Shown: piece by piece, positions 21,501 through 29,206 of the stretch
Layout of the letters: every line of letters starts with the position of its first letter
How positions within the stretch are numbered: the first letter of the stretch is position 1
Assembly (NCBI RefSeq): GCF_029051645.1
Contig: NZ_JAACFS010000021.1
Location: 1 to 64,000, forward strand
Reading direction: 5' to 3'
Source: Bradyrhizobium sp. CSA112
GTDB lineage: Bacteria > Pseudomonadota > Alphaproteobacteria > Rhizobiales > Xanthobacteraceae
DNA length: 64,000 nt
The notes under the pieces: generated by a model
Told to the model about the DNA's origin: nothing
The model's database searches: none
Seen by the model: the letters and a program-made list of their open reading frames with translations, nothing else
Position numbers and translations under genes: made by a program

Positions 21501-22104
21501 ATACCCGCACGTCGTGAACGTAGACCAGTTCACCCGTTGCCTTCGCCGGCAGGTCGACGCGCGGAATGGATTGACCGACAATACTGTAGGCGCTCACGTC
21601 CTTCACCGGAACGTCGTCGGCGAGTTCCAGGCGAATGGTCTCGCCCGCTATCAGTTCGCCATAGCTGACACTGCGATTGTCCTTGCCGCGGATCAAGCCG
21701 TCCTCAATGACGAAATCTTCGACCGGAAGCTCGAGCCGCTCCGCCGCGCGCGCGACCAGAAATTGCCGCGCCTGCGCTGCTGCCTTGCGCAGCGGCACGG
21801 CGGTGATCTGGATGGTCTCGCTCGCAATCGTCGCGCCCTGATTGGGTACGAGCGCCGTATCGCCGAGCACGACGACGACGCGGGCAAAGGATACGTCGAG
21901 CTCCTCAGCGACGATCTGGCCGAGCGCGGTGCGGATGCCGGTGCCGAGATCGACGTGACCGTTATAGGCGGTGACCGTTCCGTCGGCCGTGATCTTGATG
22001 AAGGTTTCGAACTTGACGGCCTCGACCGGTGAGGCCGGACGAACGACAGACAGCGATCCCTGCAACCGTTCGCGATGCTCGGTCGTATCAGGCCCAGTCA
22101 TCAC
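18553..22104 (-). CDS. nicB: Nicotinate dehydrogenase subunit B (molybdenum hydroxylase fused to tri-haem cytochrome c)
   Basis: A protein of about 1183 residues that, with NicA, would hydroxylate nicotinate at C6 and pass electrons to cytochrome c. Residues 1 to about 735 are the xanthine-dehydrogenase-type molybdopterin domain, ending with GVGESASVPSAAAIANAI, which holds the conserved catalytic Glu of the family. A hydrophobic segment (about 755-780) follows, then three haem motifs: CAVCH (about 811), CSACH (about 958) and CAVCH (about 1088). This architecture and length match Pseudomonas putida NicB (about 1180 residues), not the Tat-exported isoquinoline enzymes without haems. The start overlaps the nicA stop (two adjacent ATG codons at 22104 and 22101). 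Substrate is inferred from architecture and from hnr next door; related enzymes can oxidise other heterocycles. Confidence 0.87.
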   Translation of the reverse strand: MMTGPDTTEHRERLQGSLSVVRPASPVEAVKFETFIKITADGTVTAYNGHVDLGTGIRTALGQIVAEELDVSFARVVVVLGDTALVPNQGATIASETIQITAVPLRKAAAQARQFLVARAAERLELPVEDFVIEDGLIRGKDNRSVSYGELIAGETIRLELADDVPVKDVSAYSIVGQSIPRVDLPAKATGELVYVHDVRVSGMLHGRVVRPPYAGVDVGDFIGNSLIAVDEASVRDIPGLVAVVRIGDFVGVVAEREENAIKAAAHLKVSWKPVPTLPDLKDIETALRANPSTPRTLINKGDVDAAIAGAAKPMPRTYVWPYQMHASIGPSCAVADYQDDHTRVWSGTQNPHHLRTDLARLIHRREAEIEVIRLEAAGCYGRNCADDVSADAVLLSRAVGRPVRVQLTREQEHAWEPKGTAQLMDVDGGLNADGSVAGYDFATRYPSNGAPTLALLLTGAVPHTPAIFEMGDRTAIPPYDYENLRVVANDMPPIARASWLRGVSALPNTFAHESWIDECASEAGIDPIEYRLRYLKDTRAVDLVNAVAERAGWKPRPVRQEKEAEGDIVRGRGFAYALYVHSKFPGYGAAWSAWIADVAVNKATGDVSVTRVVAGQDSGLMINPDGVRHQIHGNVIQSTSRALMEEVSFDRTSVTAREWGAYPIIKFPEVPDIDVLMLPRQDQPPLGVGESASVPSAAAIANAIFDATGVRFRELPFTPERILRGLRGEELAAPEALPPPESRPDLSRWQNPFAGRRGVFATAAALCAAAIGIGAAVLPWRAIAPIARPDASVYSAATIARGQQLAALGDCAVCHTSANGLLNAGGRPLQTPFGTIYATNITPDVETGIGAWSYPAFERAMREGIHRDGRHLYPAFPYPHFAKASDADMQALYAYLMAQAPVRAGTPQNVIAFPFNLRPLMAGWNALFHQPAVFQPDPAKSETWNRGAYLVEGLGHCSACHSPRNALGAEKANAYLAGGFAEGWEAPALTSLSQAPIPWSEDELYAYLRTGESRFHGVAAGPMAPVVKELAALPDSDIRAMAVYLASFNEISMDRAAQEALAARLESSTGTRASVATGVGARIYQGACAVCHEVGGAPLFGSRPSLALNSNLHSTAPDNLIQVILHGIAKPATTDLGYMPAFKDSLTDSQIAELATYLRRQFAPDKPAWTDVQAAISRIRQE

Positions 22105-22583
22105 GTCTGCGCCTCAACCACATGACCTGCAGCCCGCATCGCCGCGCGCATGATTTCGATATGCGCGCCGCAGCGGCACAGGTGATGGCGCAGCGCTTCC
22201 AGCACCTCGTCCTCGGTAGGGTGAGGGGAGCGCAGCAATAGCGCTTTGGTCGTGATGATCATGCCGTTGAGGCAGTAGCCGCATTGAGCGGCTTGCTCGC
22301 TAATGAAGGCTTGCTGCACGGGATCGGGATGCTCGCGCGTACCGAGACCTTCGAGCGTCACAATGTCGCGCCCGGCGCAGCCTTCGATCGGGATCACGCA
22401 GGAACGCGCGGCGACGCCGTCGATCAGCACTGCGCAGGCGCCGCATTCGCCGAGACCGCAGCCATACTTCGGTCCATTCAAAACGAGGTCGTTGCGCAGG
22501 ACATAAAGCAATGCAGTGTCGGGAGCCGCGTCGACATCGTACGCTTTGCCGTTGACGGTCAGGCGCATCGTGTTCTGCGTCAT
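22101..22583 (-). CDS. nicA: Nicotinate dehydrogenase subunit A (2Fe-2S)
   Basis: The 160-residue electron-transfer subunit with two [2Fe-2S] clusters. The plant-type cluster ligands are in YGCGLGECGACAVLIDG and a later Cys (RSCV). The second cluster uses QCGYCLNGM and HHLCRCG. The length fits NicA and other small subunits of molybdenum hydroxylases. A GAGGGAG site precedes ATG 22583. It is first in the operon nicA-nicB-pncB, and its promoter contains a palindrome shared with hnr and ena/fpr. Confidence 0.9.
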   Translation of the reverse strand: MTQNTMRLTVNGKAYDVDAAPDTALLYVLRNDLVLNGPKYGCGLGECGACAVLIDGVAARSCVIPIEGCAGRDIVTLEGLGTREHPDPVQQAFISEQAAQCGYCLNGMIITTKALLLRSPHPTEDEVLEALRHHLCRCGAHIEIMRAAMRAAGHVVEAQT

Positions 22584-22635
22584 GCTCCCTCAAGCCCTCG
22601 CTGCGTTGCAACACTCTGCGCTGGATGTCCTGCGA

Positions 22636-22663
22636 AAGATACCGTTTGTGTACAAACGTGCAA
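22636..22663 (-). promoter_or_regulatory. nicA promoter with embedded operator
   Basis: Read on the minus strand, TTGCAC (22663-22658) and TATCTT (22641-22636) are separated by 16 bases. The palindrome cgtttgtgtacaaacg (22643-22658; seven-base arms around gt) fills that spacer. A repressor bound there would block RNA polymerase. The boxes are weak matches to the sigma-70 consensus, so the promoter is a proposal; the palindrome is seen directly and recurs at 22795, 39744 and 39758. Confidence 0.7.
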
Positions 22664-22765
22664 GCGCGCCATCCCGCGCTGCAGCGCGCTGCCCGCTTTA
22701 TGAACAGAGATGCGAGGCAAATGAGGTATTATGCGGCAAGCGAGGCTTTTGCCTTCTGGCCCCGC

Positions 22766-22810
22766 TTGACAGCGTTCAAGTCCGCGCGCAACATCATTCG
22801 TATACGAACA
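22766..22810 (+). promoter_or_regulatory. hnr promoter and operator
   Basis: TTGACA (22766-22771) and CAACAT (22789-22794) have a 17-base spacing. Directly after the second box lies cattcgtatacgaaca (22795-22810), whose twelve-base core ttcgtatacgaa (22797-22808) is a perfect palindrome. It aligns with the site in the nicA promoter 150 bases away. This layout suits repression of both divergent operons by one dimeric regulator. Confidence 0.7.
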
Positions 22811-22870
22811 AAGTGATCGGGCAGCGAGGAAGCAGCTCCGATCGGCGCCTTCTCGACTGCAGGCTTGTTC

Positions 22871-24319
22871 ATGACCGATGCGACCGTCGCCGGTGGCGAC
22901 AAGATCCGCTGCGATGCCTGTCCGGTGATGTGCTACATCAAGCCGGGCGCGGCAGGCGCGTGCGATCGTTACGCCAACCACAACGGCGAGCTGGTGCGCG
23001 TCGATCCGCATATCGTGCTGGAGCGAACGGTATCGCATGGCGGGCGGCTGGTGCCGTTCCAGGCCGGCGGCGGCGATTGGGACGGCAAGATCGTCCACGA
23101 GCCCAATGTCTTCGTCACCGCAATCGGCGCCGGAACAACTTATCCCGACTACAAGCCGGCGCCCTTCATCGTGTCGTCGGAAGTCGATGGCGTCGACATG
23201 GTCACGGTCGTGACCGAAGGCATTTTCAGCTATTGCGGCGTCAAGGTGAAGATCGACACCGACCGCTATCTCGGCCCCGAGACGGCAACGGTCCGCGCGG
23301 AAGGGGAAGCGATCGGCCATGTGACGACCAGCGAATACGGCTCGCAGATGCTGTCGCTCGGCGGCGTGCATCATCTGACCGGCGGCTCCAAGAAGGAAGG
23401 CCGCGTCACCTGCGACGCGCTGATGGATCTCTCCAACTGCAAGCCGGTGGAACTGACGATCGACGGCGGCGCCACGGTCGTGGTGCAGGCCGGCCATCCG
23501 CCCATCGTCAACGGCGTCGCCGAAGAGCGCATGCGCGTGGGCTGCGGCTCCGCGACGATCGGCATGTTCGCCAAGCAATGGCACGGCAAGGTCGACGAAG
23601 TCGTTGTCGTGGACGATCACATCACCGGCGTGCTCTCGGAGCATCAGGCCGGCAAGCTGCTCGATATTCCCGATACCGGGATCAAGATGAAGGGGCGGCG
23701 CTCGACGCCGGGCCGTTATTTCCAGGTCGCCGATCCCGGCACCGGCTGGGGCGGCACCAACATTTCCGATCCGCTGTCGGTGCTGGGACCGTTCAATCCA
23801 AAGGAGGCGCGACCTGGGCTGACCATGCTGATGGTTTCAACCACCGGAGAGCATGCGGCCTATTACGAACTCGACGAAGCGCTGCGGCCGGTCGAGAAGC
23901 AGATGCCGCCCGATCTGAAGTTCTCGGTCGAGCGCATCCAGGAAAATTGCGAACCGGCGCTGTGCACGGTGCTGTTCATGGGCGGCGCCGGCGGCTCGCT
24001 GCGTGCGGGCGTCACCGACAATCCGGTGCGGCTGACGCGCTCGGTCAAGGTCGCGCTGACGCGGGTCACCAGCGGCGGCGCGCCGGTTTATGTCTGGCCC
24101 GGCGGCGGCATCACTTTCATGGTCGATGTCACGCAGATGCCGGCAGGCGCGTTCGGCTATGTGCCGACGCCGGCGCTGGTAGCGCCGATCGAGTTCACGC
24201 TGAAACTGTCTGATTACGCTGCGCTCGGCGGCCACATGGATCACGTGCGTCCGCTGGCTTCCTTGCGCGATAACAGCGAAATCCGTCCGATGCCCTACAT
24301 GCCGGGACGGCGCGCATGA
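22871..24319 (+). CDS. hnr: 6-hydroxynicotinate reductase
   Basis: A 482-residue iron-sulfur protein resembling 6-hydroxynicotinate reductase of Eubacterium barkeri, which reduces 6-hydroxynicotinate to 1,4,5,6-tetrahydro-6-oxonicotinate with ferredoxin as donor. The N-terminus has Cys14, Cys17, Cys21 and Cys31 (RCDACPVMCYIKPGAAGACD), a likely [4Fe-4S] site. Further Cys-rich parts are RVTCDALMDLSNC and RVGCGSATIG, and the C-terminal half has VLFMGGAGGSLRAGVT. ATG 22871 is preferred over TTG 22865. The identification rests on remembered family likeness plus context: divergent nicAB, and an enamidase sharing the operator. The next gene overlaps its stop (ATGA), so they are translated together. 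Confidence 0.83.
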   Translation: MTDATVAGGDKIRCDACPVMCYIKPGAAGACDRYANHNGELVRVDPHIVLERTVSHGGRLVPFQAGGGDWDGKIVHEPNVFVTAIGAGTTYPDYKPAPFIVSSEVDGVDMVTVVTEGIFSYCGVKVKIDTDRYLGPETATVRAEGEAIGHVTTSEYGSQMLSLGGVHHLTGGSKKEGRVTCDALMDLSNCKPVELTIDGGATVVVQAGHPPIVNGVAEERMRVGCGSATIGMFAKQWHGKVDEVVVVDDHITGVLSEHQAGKLLDIPDTGIKMKGRRSTPGRYFQVADPGTGWGGTNISDPLSVLGPFNPKEARPGLTMLMVSTTGEHAAYYELDEALRPVEKQMPPDLKFSVERIQENCEPALCTVLFMGGAGGSLRAGVTDNPVRLTRSVKVALTRVTSGGAPVYVWPGGGITFMVDVTQMPAGAFGYVPTPALVAPIEFTLKLSDYAALGGHMDHVRPLASLRDNSEIRPMPYMPGRRA

Positions 24320-25224
24320 AACGGCTGCCGCAAATCGCGCTTCTTCCTGACGGCAAGCGGCTGCATTTGCAGGACGGTCCGATCGATCTGATTATCGAAG
24401 CCAGTGGCGAGGTGGCCGATGTGCGTGCCGCCTATCAGGCGGCGGCAAACCGCTTTACCGGTCTGCTCGATGAGCTCTGCGCGGAACTCGTGGAATTACG
24501 CCTCGCCGCCGATCCGGTGCGATGCAAGCTGGAAGGTGTTGTCGCGCGCCGCATGCATGCGGCGGTGGCGCCGTTTGCTGCCGAGCACTTCATCACGCCG
24601 ATGGCGGCGGTCGCGGGCAGCGTCGCGGAAGAGATCCTTGGTGCGATGCTCGGTGCGGCGCGGCTCGACCGCGCCTATGTCAATAATGGCGGCGACATCG
24701 CGCTGCATTTGACTGGTGGTGCGCAGTTCACCATCGGGCTGATCGACCGGCCGGACCATCATGGAGTGATGCAAACCATCAACATCGAATCCGGCGATGG
24801 GGCGCGGGGCATTGCGACCAGCGGCCGGCATGGCCGCAGCTTTTCACTCGGAATCGCCGATGCAGTGACCGTGCTGGCGCGCACTGCGTCGCAGGCCGAT
24901 GCCGCCGCCACCATCATCGCCAACGCCGTCGACTTGCCCGGTCATCCCGCCATCGCCCGTTGTCCGGCGAATGAATTGCAGCCGGACAGCGATCTCGGCG
25001 CTCGTCCGGTCACCCGCGACGTCGGCGCGATCAGAGGAAGCGAGATTGACGAGGCGTTGAGGGCGGGGGTGAGCCGGGCGCAGCAATTGCTTGCGGCGGG
25101 GTTGATCGAAGGTTCGGCCTTGCGTCTACTAGGCGAGACTGTCTTGGTGGGTGCAACAGGGATCAAGGCAGGCGTGTTGCCGGCGTTTCACGCAAGCGCA
25201 CTAGAAAGAATAGCGCATGTTTGA
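24316..25224 (+). CDS. UPF0280 family protein (ApbE-like fold)
   Basis: A 302-residue protein of the UPF0280 family, distantly related to ApbE flavin transferases. The stretch VNNGGDIALHLTG resembles the ApbE-family NxGGD motif, and GIATSGRHGRSFSLGIADAVTVLA resembles the later SGxxxR...HxxD region, but without the canonical HIIDP. It overlaps the hnr stop by four bases. The coupling suggests work on Hnr itself, for example flavin attachment or insertion, or a pathway step not yet assigned. No signal peptide is present. The function is inferred only. Confidence 0.75.
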   Translation: MKRLPQIALLPDGKRLHLQDGPIDLIIEASGEVADVRAAYQAAANRFTGLLDELCAELVELRLAADPVRCKLEGVVARRMHAAVAPFAAEHFITPMAAVAGSVAEEILGAMLGAARLDRAYVNNGGDIALHLTGGAQFTIGLIDRPDHHGVMQTINIESGDGARGIATSGRHGRSFSLGIADAVTVLARTASQADAAATIIANAVDLPGHPAIARCPANELQPDSDLGARPVTRDVGAIRGSEIDEALRAGVSRAQQLLAAGLIEGSALRLLGETVLVGATGIKAGVLPAFHASALERIAHV

Positions 25225-25242
25225 TCGAGAGCGAGGCTGATA

Positions 25243-25827
25243 ATGAGCGCGATCATTCGCAAGATCGTCACGGTGGTCGAGGAAACCCATCTCGAGATGG
25301 GACAAAAGGTTGCGCCGGCGACACGGCGCGCCGCGGCGATCGCCGTCATCGAGAACCCCTTTGCAGGCCGGTATGTGGAGGATCTCTCGCCCCTGATCGA
25401 AATCGGTGAGGAGCTTGGCGATCTGCTTTCGAAAAAGGCAGTGGCGGCGCTCGGCATCGACGGCGCAAAGGCCCACAGCTACGGCAAGGCCGCAGCCGTC
25501 GGCGAAAACGGCGAACTGGAACACGCCGCAGCGATCCTGCATCCGAAGATGGGCGCGCCGGTGCGCAAGGTCCTGGGCAAGGGCGCAGCATTGATCCCGT
25601 CGTCGAAGAAGCGCAGCGGCCCCGGGACGACGCTGGATATACCGCTCGGCCACAAGGACGCTGCGTTCGTGCGCAGTCATTTCGACGGCATGGAAGTGCA
25701 GATCAATGACGCGCCGCGCGCGAACGAGATCATGGTGGCGGTGGCCGTCACCGATAGTGGCAGGCCATTGCCGCGCGTCGGTGGGCTGACGGTTTCGGAA
25801 GTCAAAGGCGAAGACGGTTTGAGATAG
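25243..25827 (+). CDS. Amino acid synthesis family protein (AA_synth, DUF1185)
   Basis: A 194-residue soluble protein of the AA_synth family (PF06684), whose biochemical role is not established. Recognisable parts are RKIVTVVEETHLEMGQ at the N-terminus, VIENPFAGRY, HSYGKAAAVGENGELEHAAAILHPKMGAPVR and the C-terminal NDAPRANEIMVAVAVTDSGRP. The gene follows the UPF0280 gene by 18 bases and precedes the transporter binding protein by 24. Its position between hnr and the importer makes it a candidate for a missing step, for instance processing the aldehyde acid made by enamidase. Confidence 0.8.
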   Translation: MSAIIRKIVTVVEETHLEMGQKVAPATRRAAAIAVIENPFAGRYVEDLSPLIEIGEELGDLLSKKAVAALGIDGAKAHSYGKAAAVGENGELEHAAAILHPKMGAPVRKVLGKGAALIPSSKKRSGPGTTLDIPLGHKDAAFVRSHFDGMEVQINDAPRANEIMVAVAVTDSGRPLPRVGGLTVSEVKGEDGLR

Positions 25828-25851
25828 TTTCACAGTACATTGGAGGTAGGG

Positions 25852-27054
25852 ATGCGACGTAGACACGTACTTGGAGCAGGCTTGGCGATCGCGGTCGCGG
25901 GCATGGCGGGCAGCGCCATGGCGCAGAGCGAAATCAAGATCGGCGAAATCAACAGCTACTCGCTGTTGCCTGCCTTCACCGAGCCCTACCGCAAGGGCTG
26001 GCAGCTCGCGGTCGAGGAAGTCAACGCGGCGGGCGGTATCAACGGCAAGAAGCTCGTCGTCATCTCCAAGGATGACGGCGGCAAGCCGGCGGACGCGCAG
26101 ACCGCGGCCAACGAGCTGGTGTCGAGCGAGAACGTCGCGATGCTGGCCGGCACGTTCCTGTCCAACATCGGTCTCGCAGTCTCTGACTTCGCCAATCAGA
26201 AGAAAGTGTTCTTCCTGGCGGCAGAACCCCTGACCGACGCCATCACCTGGTCGAAGGGCAATCGCTACACCTTCCGCTTGCGTCCTTCCAACTACATGCA
26301 GGCGGCGATGCTGGTGGAGGAAGCCGCAAAACTGCCGGCCAAGCGCTGGGCGACGATTGCGCCGAACTATGAATACGGCCAGTCGGCGGTCGCGGTGTTC
26401 AAGAAGCTGATGTCGGAGAAACGTCCTGACATCCAGTGGGTCGACGAACAGTGGCCGCCGCAGGGCAAGATCGACGCCGGTCCGGTGGTGCAGGCGGTTG
26501 CCGCCGCCAATCCCGAGGCGATCCTCAACGTTACCTTCGGCGCGGATCTGGTAAAGCTCGTGCGCGAGGGCAACACCCGCGGCCTGTTCAAGGGCCGCTC
26601 GGTGGTCTCGTTCCTCACCGGCGAGCCGGAATATCTCGATCCCTTGAAGGACGAGACGCCGGAGGGTTGGATCGTGACGGGATACCCCTGGTACGACATC
26701 AAGACGCCGGACCATGACAAGTTCCTGAAGGCGTATCAGGCCAAATACAACGACTATCCGCGCCTCGGCTCGATCGTCGGCTACCAGACCATCAAGGCGG
26801 CGGCGGCGATCCTTGCCAAAGCCAATTCGACCGATCCGGAGAAGCTTATTGCCGCGACTGAAGGCCTGTCGATGCCGTCGCCGTTCGGCGAGATCACGTT
26901 CCGCAAGATCGATCACCAGTCGACGCTCGGGGCCTATGTCGGCAAGACCGCGCTGAAGGACGGCAAGGGCGTGATGGTGAACTCGGTCTATCGCAAGGGC
27001 GCGGATTATCTTCCTGGTGATGCCGAGGTCGCCAAGCTGCGTCCGAAGGAGTGA
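25852..27054 (+). CDS. ABC transporter substrate-binding protein, branched-chain amino acid (type I) family
   Basis: A 400-residue periplasmic binding protein with a signal sequence (MRRRHVLGAGLAIAVAGMAGSAMAQ). The mature start IKIGEINSYSLLPAFTEPYRKGWQLAVEEVNAAGGING is typical of LivJ-like proteins. TGGAGG lies before ATG 25852; an in-frame TTG at 25840 is within that site and is rejected. This family also binds aromatic acids and amides, and its place directly behind hnr, UPF0280 and AA_synth suggests nicotinate, 6-hydroxynicotinate or a related pyridine acid as ligand. That is inference. Confidence 0.87.
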   Translation: MRRRHVLGAGLAIAVAGMAGSAMAQSEIKIGEINSYSLLPAFTEPYRKGWQLAVEEVNAAGGINGKKLVVISKDDGGKPADAQTAANELVSSENVAMLAGTFLSNIGLAVSDFANQKKVFFLAAEPLTDAITWSKGNRYTFRLRPSNYMQAAMLVEEAAKLPAKRWATIAPNYEYGQSAVAVFKKLMSEKRPDIQWVDEQWPPQGKIDAGPVVQAVAAANPEAILNVTFGADLVKLVREGNTRGLFKGRSVVSFLTGEPEYLDPLKDETPEGWIVTGYPWYDIKTPDHDKFLKAYQAKYNDYPRLGSIVGYQTIKAAAAILAKANSTDPEKLIAATEGLSMPSPFGEITFRKIDHQSTLGAYVGKTALKDGKGVMVNSVYRKGADYLPGDAEVAKLRPKE

Positions 27055-27067
27055 GCCGCTCGCTTCT

Positions 27068-27291
27068 TCCTCGCCCCGTTGTTGCGGGGGCGAGACGAGC
27101 GAAGCTCGCTCTTAGAGGGTCGGGGTGAGGGGCTGTCTCTCCGAATCGAACTCGCAGAGACCGTCGCTCACCGCTATCGAGGCCTTCATGGTTCGAGACG
27201 CGCGGCGTTGCCGCGCTCCTCACCATGAGGGATTACCAGACCTCATCCTGAGGAGGCGCGAAGCGCCGTCTCGAAGGATGAAGGCCCCGCT
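27068..27291. repeat. Two palindromic intergenic repeats in tandem
   Basis: The first part (about 27068-27175) has the ctcgccccgttg...gggcgag and ggtcggggtgagggg motifs of the 14901 family. The second (about 27181-27291) has ggttcgagacgcg, gctcctcaccatgaggg, cctcatcctgagga and gtctcgaagga of the 13651 family. They lie inside the transporter operon between binding protein and permease, where a hairpin could lower permease expression relative to the binding protein. Confidence 0.75.
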
Positions 27292-27319
27292 CTGACGACT
27301 GCCCTAACCCGGACCGCCA

Positions 27320-29206
27320 ATGGCCTTTTACTTCGTTCAGTTCCTGACCGGTCTCGCCAGCGCGGCGTCGCTGTTCCTGGTCGCGTCAGGGCTGTCGATC
27401 ATCTTTGGCGTGACGCGGATCGTGAATTTTGCTCATGGCGCGTTCTACATGCTCGGCGCCTATATGGCGTTCACGCTGACCGAGCGCTTCTCCGGCGCGC
27501 TCGGCTTCTGGGGCGGCATCGTCGTCGCGGCCTTGATTGTCGCCGCCATCGGCGTGCTGGTCGAGATGGTGCTGTTGCGGCGGATCTATCACGCGCCGGA
27601 ACTGTTCCAGTTGCTGGCAACCTTCGGCCTCACGCTAATGGTCCAGGATATCGTCGTGCTGATCTGGGGGCCGGACGATCTGCTCGGCCGCCGCGCGCCG
27701 GGCTTCAGGGGCGCGGTCGATTTCTTCGGCCAGAACATCCCGAGCTATGACCTGTTCCTGATCGCGCTCAGTCCGGTCGTGCTCGGCGTGCTCTGGCTGT
27801 TGTTCCAGCGCACGCGCTGGGGCGTGCTGGTGCGCGCGGCGACGCAGGACCGCGACATGGTGGCGGCGCTCGGCGTCAATCAGAAATGGCTGTTCACCAG
27901 CGTGTTCGCGCTCGGCGTTTTTCTCGCAGCGCTCGGCGGCGCGCTGCAGATTCCGCGCGATGCCGTGCACCACGCGCTGGACCTGCGTATCATCGTCGAG
28001 GTGTTCGTGGTGGTGGTGATCGGCGGGCTCGGCAGCATCATCGGCGCCTTCGTCGCCGCCGTGCTGGTGTCCGAGCTCAACGCCTTCGGCATTCTCATTT
28101 TCCCGAAGATATCCATCATCCTGGTGTTCCTTGTGATGGCTGTGGTGCTGATCGTGCGGCCATGGGGCCTGTTCGGCAAACCGGAAGCCGCCGCGCGTCG
28201 CACGCCCGGCCTGACCGTCAATCCGTGGCGGCCGCTGACATCAGGCGAGCGGCTGATGTCGCTCGGCGCGCTGGTCCTTGCAGCGATGCTGCCGCTGTTC
28301 GCTGGTAACTATGCGCTCACGGTTGGGTCGGAGATCGCGATCTACGTGATCTTTGCGGCGAGCCTGCATTTCCTGATGTCGGTCGGGGGGCTCGCCTCGT
28401 TCGGCCACGCCGCCTATTTCGGGCTCGGCGCCTATGGCGTCGCGTTCCTTGCCAAGGCGGCGGGGCTGCCGATGATCGTTTCGCTGCTGCTCGGCCCGCT
28501 TCTCGGCCTGCTTGGTGCCGCGGTGTTCGGCTTCTTCGCCGTTCAGCTATCCGGCGTCTATTTCGCGATGCTGACGCTGGCGTTTGCGCAGATCGTCTGG
28601 TCGATCGCGTTCCAGTGGGTGGCGGTGACCGGCGGCGACAACGGCATTTTGGGCGTCTGGCCGGACAAGTGGGCCGCCGGCCCGGCCAGTTTTTACTGGC
28701 TGTCGCTCGCGATAGCCGCGCTCGCGGTCACGGTATTGCGCGTGATCGTGTTCTCACCGTTCGGTTTCGCGCTGCGCGCGACGCGCGACTCGCCGCTGCG
28801 CAGCGAGGCGATCGGCATCAACGGCAAGCGCGTGCAGTGGACGGCGTTCGTCATATCGGGCACGGTCGCAGGGATCGGCGGCGCCTTGTTCGCCTATCTG
28901 AAGGGCAGCGTCTTCCCCGACAGCCTCGGCATCTCGCTGTCGGTCGATGCGCTGGTCATGGTGCTGCTCGGCGGCGTCGAGACGGTTTCCGGCGCGGTCA
29001 TCGGCGCCATCGTGTTCAAGGCGGCCAATATCTGGCTGGTCAGCCAGACCGATCTCTCCAAGCTGGTGCTAGGGGGCTTCATCGTGCTGATGGTGGTCGC
29101 CTTCCCGAAAGGCATCGTTGGCACGCTGGAGACGATCAGGAATCGTTGGCGATCTCCTGATACGAAATCCGCGCTGCTCGCCTCCCGGATCGAGACTGCC
29201 GAATGA
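27320..29206 (+). CDS. Fused branched-chain-type ABC permease (LivH-LivM)
   Basis: A 628-residue inner-membrane protein joining two permeases that are usually separate. Residues 1 to about 290 resemble LivH (LSIIFGVTRIVNFAHGAFYMLGAY; coupling region RAATQDRDMVAALGVN). Residues about 300-628 resemble LivM (LMSVGGLASFGHAAYFGLGAYG; coupling region RATRDSPLRSEAIGIN). The two coupling loops indicate one complete channel in a single chain. The ATPase gene overlaps its stop by four bases. Confidence 0.88.
   Translation: MAFYFVQFLTGLASAASLFLVASGLSIIFGVTRIVNFAHGAFYMLGAYMAFTLTERFSGALGFWGGIVVAALIVAAIGVLVEMVLLRRIYHAPELFQLLATFGLTLMVQDIVVLIWGPDDLLGRRAPGFRGAVDFFGQNIPSYDLFLIALSPVVLGVLWLLFQRTRWGVLVRAATQDRDMVAALGVNQKWLFTSVFALGVFLAALGGALQIPRDAVHHALDLRIIVEVFVVVVIGGLGSIIGAFVAAVLVSELNAFGILIFPKISIILVFLVMAVVLIVRPWGLFGKPEAAARRTPGLTVNPWRPLTSGERLMSLGALVLAAMLPLFAGNYALTVGSEIAIYVIFAASLHFLMSVGGLASFGHAAYFGLGAYGVAFLAKAAGLPMIVSLLLGPLLGLLGAAVFGFFAVQLSGVYFAMLTLAFAQIVWSIAFQWVAVTGGDNGILGVWPDKWAAGPASFYWLSLAIAALAVTVLRVIVFSPFGFALRATRDSPLRSEAIGINGKRVQWTAFVISGTVAGIGGALFAYLKGSVFPDSLGISLSVDALVMVLLGGVETVSGAVIGAIVFKAANIWLVSQTDLSKLVLGGFIVLMVVAFPKGIVGTLETIRNRWRSPDTKSALLASRIETAE

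Noticed and set aside
24316-25224. True ApbE flavin transferase
   Set aside because: Only weak likeness to ApbE motifs, without its His-Asp-Pro signature and without an export signal; UPF0280 is the safer name.
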